From: Paracoccaceae bacterium
Lineage (GTDB): Bacteria; Pseudomonadota; Alphaproteobacteria; Rhodobacterales; Rhodobacteraceae
Length of the DNA: 9,168 bases
Assembly (NCBI GenBank): GCA_026982515.1
Contig: JALSGY010000475.1
Location: 1 to 9,168 of the forward strand
Direction: 5' to 3'
Position numbers and translations under genes: made by a program. Each line of letters opens with the position of its first letter. Position 1 is the first letter of the stretch. Below are positions 6,513 to 9,168 of the stretch, in pieces. The notes under the pieces are model-generated. The model had not been told where the DNA came from and searched no databases. It was given only the letters and a program-made list of their open reading frames with translations.

Positions 6513-6589
6513 GCGGGTTTTGATGCGCCGGGGCGCGGGGGGTGGAAAGACATCTGCACACGGCCGTCATGGCGGCGTTCTCCGGAATG

Positions 6590-6619
6590 AAAAAGGGGAC
6601 CGGCCTTTCGCCGATCCCC
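6590..6619 (-). terminator. Intrinsic terminator of the rplU-rpmA operon
   Basis: On the minus strand GGGGATCGGC pairs with GCCGGTCCCC over ten pairs (one G-U) around a 5-nt GAAAG loop, followed at once by TTTTT. It lies 24 nt beyond the rpmA stop codon, the expected place. There is an A-run (6622-6627) on the other side of the stem, but plus-strand termination would need T's there, so it works for the minus strand only. Confidence 0.88.
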
Positions 6620-6643
6620 TGAAAAAATACCTGAGGTTTTCGG

Positions 6644-6913
6644 CTACTCGGCGGCCTCCGTCACCGGAAGCACCGAAATGAAGGTGCGGCCCTTGAGGCC
6701 CTTGTGGAAGGTCACGGCACCTTCGGCGGTGGCGAAGATGGTGTGATCCTTGCCCATGCCGACGCCCTGGCCCGGCCAGTATTTCGTGCCGCGCTGGCGC
6801 ACGATGATGTTGCCGGGAATGGCCCGCTGGCCCCCGAACAGCTTCACGCCAAGGCGGCGGCCGGCGCTGTCGCGCCCGTTGCGGGATGAACCGCCTGCTT
6901 TCTTGTGTGCCAT
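6644..6913 (-). CDS. rpmA: 50S ribosomal protein bL27
   Basis: An 89-residue ribosomal protein L27 that reaches the peptidyl transferase centre of the large subunit. The start MAHKKAGGSSRNGRDSAGRR is highly typical, followed by LGVKLFGGQ, GNIIVRQRGTKYWPG and GMGKDHTIFA. The N terminus begins directly at MAHKK, so there is no Firmicute-type cleaved extension. It starts 6 nt after the rplU stop, and its Shine-Dalgarno GGAG is part of the last rplU codons, so the two are cotranscribed. An intrinsic terminator follows. Confidence 0.98.
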   Translation of the reverse strand: MAHKKAGGSSRNGRDSAGRRLGVKLFGGQRAIPGNIIVRQRGTKYWPGQGVGMGKDHTIFATAEGAVTFHKGLKGRTFISVLPVTEAAE

Positions 6914-6919
6914 GGCTCG

Positions 6920-7627
6920 TTACTCCTTCTCAGCAGCCAGCTTCCTGGCCTGTTCGATCCAGCCCTCGCGCTCGATCCGGCCCTTGAACGAGAGCTTCTC
7001 GTCCATGGCGGCCACATCGTCCTCGGTCCAGGCGGCGATCTGGGCAAAGGTGGTGATGCCCGCCTCGTGCAGCTTCTTCTCCAGCGCCGGGCCGACACCC
7101 GAGAGCTTCTTCAGGTCGTCCCCGGCGGCCTTGGCGGACGCCTTCCCGGAGGCGGCCTTCTTCGCTGCCTCGGTCTTTTTCGCAGCGGCCTTCTTCGGCG
7201 CCTCGGCCTTGGCCTCCGCCTTCTTCGGGGCGGCCTTCTTCGCGGCCGGCCCGGCGGCGGCAACGGCCGCGGCCGATACCGAGCCCGCGCCCACGGCGGC
7301 CTTCACGCCCGTCTTGTCGGCGTCCTTCTCGAGGATGTCGATGATCCGTACCACCGTCAGCTGCTGGCGGTGGCCCTTCTTGCGCTGCGAGCTGTGCTTG
7401 CGGCGGCGCTTGACGAAGTGGATGAGCTTCTCGCCCTTGATCTGGTCGATCACCTCGGCCTGCACGGCCGCGCCTTCCACCAGCGGGGTGCCCACCGTGG
7501 CGCCCACCATCAGGACTTCGTTGAACTGGACCTTTTCGCCGGCATCGGCTGCGAGTTTCTCGACGCGGAGCACATCCCCGCTGTGAACCCGGTATTGCTT
7601 GCCACCGGTCTTGATGACCGCAAACAT
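6920..7627 (-). CDS. rplU: 50S ribosomal protein bL21 with Ala/Lys linker and C-terminal helix-hairpin-helix domain
   Basis: A 235-residue protein, more than twice the usual L21 length near 103. Residues 1-102 are standard L21 (MFAVIKTGGKQYRV, KLIHFVKRRRKHSSQRKKGH, QQLTVVRI), which binds 23S rRNA in the large subunit. Residues 103-168 are an Ala/Lys-rich, probably disordered linker. Residues 169-235 form a helix-hairpin-helix-like domain with LKKLSGVGPALEKKLHEAGI, then FAQIAAWTEDDV and GRIEREGWIEQARKLA. To my recollection a similar tail occurs on L21 and on NuoE of other Rhodobacterales. The ATG at 7627 has AGGAAGG upstream; the extra open frame before it is not protein-like. The frame is continuous, so this is a true fusion and not a frameshift. 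It is the first gene of the rplU-rpmA operon. Confidence 0.95.
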   Translation of the reverse strand: MFAVIKTGGKQYRVHSGDVLRVEKLAADAGEKVQFNEVLMVGATVGTPLVEGAAVQAEVIDQIKGEKLIHFVKRRRKHSSQRKKGHRQQLTVVRIIDILEKDADKTGVKAAVGAGSVSAAAVAAAGPAAKKAAPKKAEAKAEAPKKAAAKKTEAAKKAASGKASAKAAGDDLKKLSGVGPALEKKLHEAGITTFAQIAAWTEDDVAAMDEKLSFKGRIEREGWIEQARKLAAEKE

Positions 7628-7729
7628 TGCATTTTCCTTCCTGCTTCCGCGTTCTTCGGCCCCGGTTGCCCGGCGTTTTCCGGCTGATGCCGCCTCGAAC
7701 AGCGCGCCACTGGGGCGTCGATTCCATTC

Positions 7730-7753
7730 CTCAACCGGCGCGCGCCGGTCGAG
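7730..7753 (-). promoter_or_regulatory. Hairpin at the predicted 5' end of the rplU mRNA
   Basis: On the minus strand CTCGACCGGC and GCCGGTTGAG pair over ten positions around a GCGC tetraloop. One pair is G-U, which works in the minus-strand RNA but would be a mismatch in plus-strand RNA. The stem starts within a base or two of the predicted transcription start at about 7754, so it could shield the mRNA 5' end or act in feedback control. The core (ACCGGCGCGCGCCGGT) is also a perfect DNA palindrome and might be a protein site. Confidence 0.45.
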
Positions 7754-7760
7754 ATGGCGG

Positions 7761-7789
7761 CTTATCTTGGAATCCCGGCCCCAAGTCAA
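7761..7789 (-). promoter_or_regulatory. Promoter of rplU-rpmA
   Basis: On the minus strand TTGACT (7789-7784) and GATAAG (7766-7761) are separated by 17 bp. The -35 matches five consensus positions. The start would be near 7754, leaving a leader of about 127 nt before rplU. This is the best promoter by eye in the window, and it fits a strongly expressed ribosomal protein operon. The rest of the interval 7628-7838 shows no gene. Confidence 0.65.
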
Positions 7790-7838
7790 GCCCGCAATGG
7801 CGATCCGGTCAGCCCGGCCCTACCCGGCGGTCCGGTGT

Positions 7839-8663
7839 CTACAACTCATCCGCCGAAAGGATATCCGCCGCCGCCAGCCCCAGGGCGTAGGAGATGCCCA
7901 CATACATCCGGTCGAACCCGGCAAACAGCGCCGCGTTCAGCACCCGCCCCTCGGGGGTGCGTGACAGATCCACATAGGTCTGCAGCTCGGCGTCGCTCAG
8001 CGGCCCGTAGGCCATCAGCAGATAGGCGCGCAGCCACTCCCGGGTGTCCTGGCGGATCGCCTCTTCCTGCGACCACACGTCGGCGAGCACTTCCCCCTCG
8101 TCGAGGTCGTCGCCCAGCGCGCCCCCTTCGGCCAGCCCGCGATAGAAGGCGAAATTGGCATTCAGAGCCCCGGCCACGTTGTAATCGATCAGGGCGTTGG
8201 CCTCGATGAACTCGTCCAGCAGCGCAACCCGCGCGCCGCCTTCGGCCCAGGCCAGCGCGGCGCGTTCGCGGGCCAGCGCCTCGATCTCTTCGTCCAGAAG
8301 CGCCTTGCGGGCGCTGAGCTCCAGCCGGAGGATCCGCTGCCCCGGCTCGCTTTCGAAATACTCCAGGACCGGGGTCAGATCGCGGCCGTCCAGCGCCTCC
8401 TCGATCCCGGCCAGGGCCACCTCGGCCATGCGTTCGGTGTTGTAGATGTCGTCCACCAGCGCCTGCCAGCGCCCGCTGGCGCGCCCCGGGAACATCTCGC
8501 CCGCCAGCACCTCGCCGTAATCGAGCCCCTCGACACGCATCACCTCGATGATCTCGGGCAGCATCAGGGCCTCGGCGAGGCGCTCGACCCCGGCACTGCC
8601 CTGCGCCCGCGCCGGCATGGCGGCCAGCAGGCCGAAGATGGTGGCGTAAATGATCTGTCTCAT
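7839..8663 (-). CDS. Exported protein with DUF2059-like segments
   Basis: A 274-residue protein with a clear signal peptide: MRQIIYATIFGLLAAMPARA, then Q at position 21, fitting signal peptidase I cleavage. The mature protein is acidic and nearly all helical. Two segments resemble the DUF2059 signature of a helix ending in a short 'G' motif: LTPVLEYFESEPGQRILRLE (96-115) and ELQTYVDLSRTPEGRVLNAA (226-245). This suggests an internal duplication. I chose the ATG at 8663 because of the signal peptide and a GGAGAGA just upstream; the frame extends upstream but without protein-like sequence. Function is unknown and the protein is probably periplasmic. It is a single-gene unit: rplU downstream has its own promoter, and upstream is a divergent tRNA gene. 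Confidence 0.8.
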   Translation of the reverse strand: MRQIIYATIFGLLAAMPARAQGSAGVERLAEALMLPEIIEVMRVEGLDYGEVLAGEMFPGRASGRWQALVDDIYNTERMAEVALAGIEEALDGRDLTPVLEYFESEPGQRILRLELSARKALLDEEIEALARERAALAWAEGGARVALLDEFIEANALIDYNVAGALNANFAFYRGLAEGGALGDDLDEGEVLADVWSQEEAIRQDTREWLRAYLLMAYGPLSDAELQTYVDLSRTPEGRVLNAALFAGFDRMYVGISYALGLAAADILSADEL

Positions 8664-8689
8664 GCTCTCTCCGCAGATTGCCCGGCGGA

Positions 8690-8718
8690 AGGGTAAGCGC
8701 TCATGGCGCGGGTTCCAA
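8690..8718 (-). promoter_or_regulatory. Candidate promoter of the DUF2059-like gene
   Basis: On the minus strand TTGGAA (8718-8713) and TACCCT (8695-8690) are spaced by 17 bp, giving a start near 8683 and a leader of about 20 nt. The -35 matches four consensus positions and the -10 matches three. Confidence 0.35.
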
Positions 8719-8770
8719 GCCCGGCCTGGCCGGGAAGGCCCGAATCCGCCACCAGCGGCGCATTTTCCTG

Positions 8771-8799
8771 TTGTGCGAGGCGGCTGCATTTCCTAGATA
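8771..8799 (+). promoter_or_regulatory. Candidate promoter of tRNA-Ser(CGA)
   Basis: TTGTGC (8771-8776) and TAGATA (8794-8799) are spaced by 17 bp. The mature tRNA begins at 8828, so a precursor leader of about 20-22 nt is predicted, a normal distance for a single tRNA gene. Each hexamer matches the consensus at three positions only. Confidence 0.4.
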
Positions 8800-8827
8800 C
8801 ACCATCGGTTCGACAAGGAGCCTGCGC

Positions 8828-8917
8828 GGAGAGGTGCCGGAGTGGTCGAACGGGGCGGTCTCGAAAACCGTTGACCCTGCAAGGGGTCCCAGGGTTCGAA
8901 TCCCTGTCTCTCCGCCA
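8828..8917 (+). tRNA. tRNA-Ser(CGA)
   Basis: A complete class II tRNA with a long variable arm. The acceptor GGAGAGG pairs with TCTCTCC (one G-U), followed by discriminator G and an encoded CCA. The anticodon stem GCGGT/ACCGT (one G-U) encloses the loop CTCGAAA, giving anticodon CGA, which reads the serine codon UCG. The variable arm contains GACCCTGCAAGGGGTC, a stable hairpin. The T arm is CAGGG-TTCGAAT-CCCTG. A short T5 run at 8921-8925 follows and may help end transcription. The gene is intact despite the insertion sequence that starts just over 100 bp downstream. Confidence 0.97.
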
Positions 8918-8970
8918 CTATTTTTCTGCAATTACTTGATATTGTTAAATTTTAAGCAGAATTTCCAGAA
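8918..8970. other. AT-rich segment after tRNA-Ser
   Basis: This 53-nt stretch is about 25% G+C (13 of 53 bases), in sharp contrast with the very GC-rich rest of the window. It holds a T5 run next to the tRNA 3' end and the pair TTCTGC (8924-8929) / GCAGAA (8956-8961). No gene is visible here or in 8971-9029. The composition suggests either transferred DNA downstream of a tRNA or a long AT-rich 3' trailer. Confidence 0.6.
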
Positions 8971-9029
8971 TATGCCCCTCAATCCATCCCCCAACTGCCG
9001 GCGTCCGCGCAGGTAACGCACCCTGGACC

Positions 9030-9168
9030 TGTCCCGGAATTGTCCGCTCCTTTGACTTGGTATTCTGCCACAAAGGAGAGACATCATGGCACAGAGACCA
9101 ACCCCTGAATTCCGCGCAGAGGCTGTGCGGTTGGCCCTTACGAGCGGTTTGAGCCGTCGGCAGGTGGC
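9030..9168 (+). mobile_element. Left end of an IS3-family insertion sequence (truncated by window)
   Basis: The region holds the 5' non-coding end and first codons of an IS3-type transposase gene. The terminal repeat probably starts at TGTCCCGG (about 9030), or a few bases earlier at TGG (9024); TGTCC occurs twice here, six bases apart. The boundary cannot be fixed without the right end and the target duplication. Confidence 0.6.
9086..9168 (+). CDS. IS3-family transposase OrfA, N-terminal fragment
   Basis: The first 27 codons are present; the gene continues past the window. The translation MAQRPTPEFRAEAVRLAL then TSGLSRRQV matches the start of the helix-turn-helix (IS911-type) OrfA of IS3-family elements. 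OrfA binds the element's terminal repeats and, in this family, is usually joined to the DDE-containing OrfB by a -1 frameshift. AAAGGAGAG at 9072-9080 is a strong ribosome-binding site for the ATG at 9086. Whether the element is intact cannot be judged. Confidence 0.8.
   Translation, partial: MAQRPTPEFRAEAVRLALTSGLSRRQV

Noticed and set aside
8664..8789. An upstream extension of the DUF2059-like gene to an ATG at 8789.
   Set aside because: The extension would bury a clear signal peptide that has its own ribosome-binding site at 8663, and the added residues are not protein-like.
8945..8956. A CtrA-like site in the AT-rich stretch (two TTAA motifs).
   Set aside because: The two TTAA copies are not separated by the seven bases needed for a CtrA box; they are likely chance in AT-rich sequence.
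1..9168. CRISPR arrays, riboswitches, a replication origin, toxin-antitoxin or defence genes.
   Set aside because: I found no regularly spaced repeats, known riboswitch cores, DnaA-box clusters or such gene pairs on either strand.

Overview
The window is a GC-rich chromosomal segment from an alphaproteobacterium, most likely of the Rhodobacterales/Rhodobacteraceae. The placement rests on several features seen together. These are a ChpT-type histidine phosphotransferase, an olsB-olsA pair for ornithine lipid, a 50S protein L21 with a long Ala/Lys linker and a C-terminal helix-hairpin-helix tail, and the order rplU-rpmA-GNAT-obgE-proB-proA. The genus cannot be read from this sequence alone.

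Layout, left to right. Positions 1-1126 hold the minus-strand pair olsB-olsA, with olsA cut by the window edge; together they make ornithine lipids. Positions 1269-1451 hold a 60-residue DUF3553-type protein on the minus strand. It is divergently paired, across only 26 bp, with chpT (1478-2077, plus), the phosphotransfer hub between CckA and CtrA/CpdR. chpT converges on the far end of a minus-strand block that runs from about 6300 down to 2143: a GNAT acetyltransferase, obgE, proB and proA. obgE and proB overlap by 13 nt; proB and proA encode the first two steps of proline synthesis. Upstream of the GNAT gene is a roughly 290-nt stretch with a doubtful short ORF and two abutting inverted repeats. 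Next is a strong intrinsic terminator (about 6590-6619) that closes the minus-strand rplU-rpmA operon (6644-7627). That operon has a good sigma70-like promoter (7761-7789) and a hairpin at the predicted 5' end of its mRNA. Positions 7839-8663 encode an exported protein with DUF2059-like segments. A complete tRNA-Ser(CGA) lies on the plus strand at 8828-8917. It is followed by an AT-rich stretch and the left end of an IS3-family insertion sequence, cut by the window end.

Most of the window is conserved housekeeping sequence and I see no clear novel multi-gene system. The points worth a second look are the L21 tail domain, the 5'-terminal rplU hairpin, the very compact chpT/DUF3553 divergent junction with a perfect TTGACA antisense to the small gene, the unexplained 6345-6589 interval, and the tRNA-Ser/IS3 boundary. 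Promoter calls rest on hexamer matching by eye. At the number of places examined, some will be chance matches.
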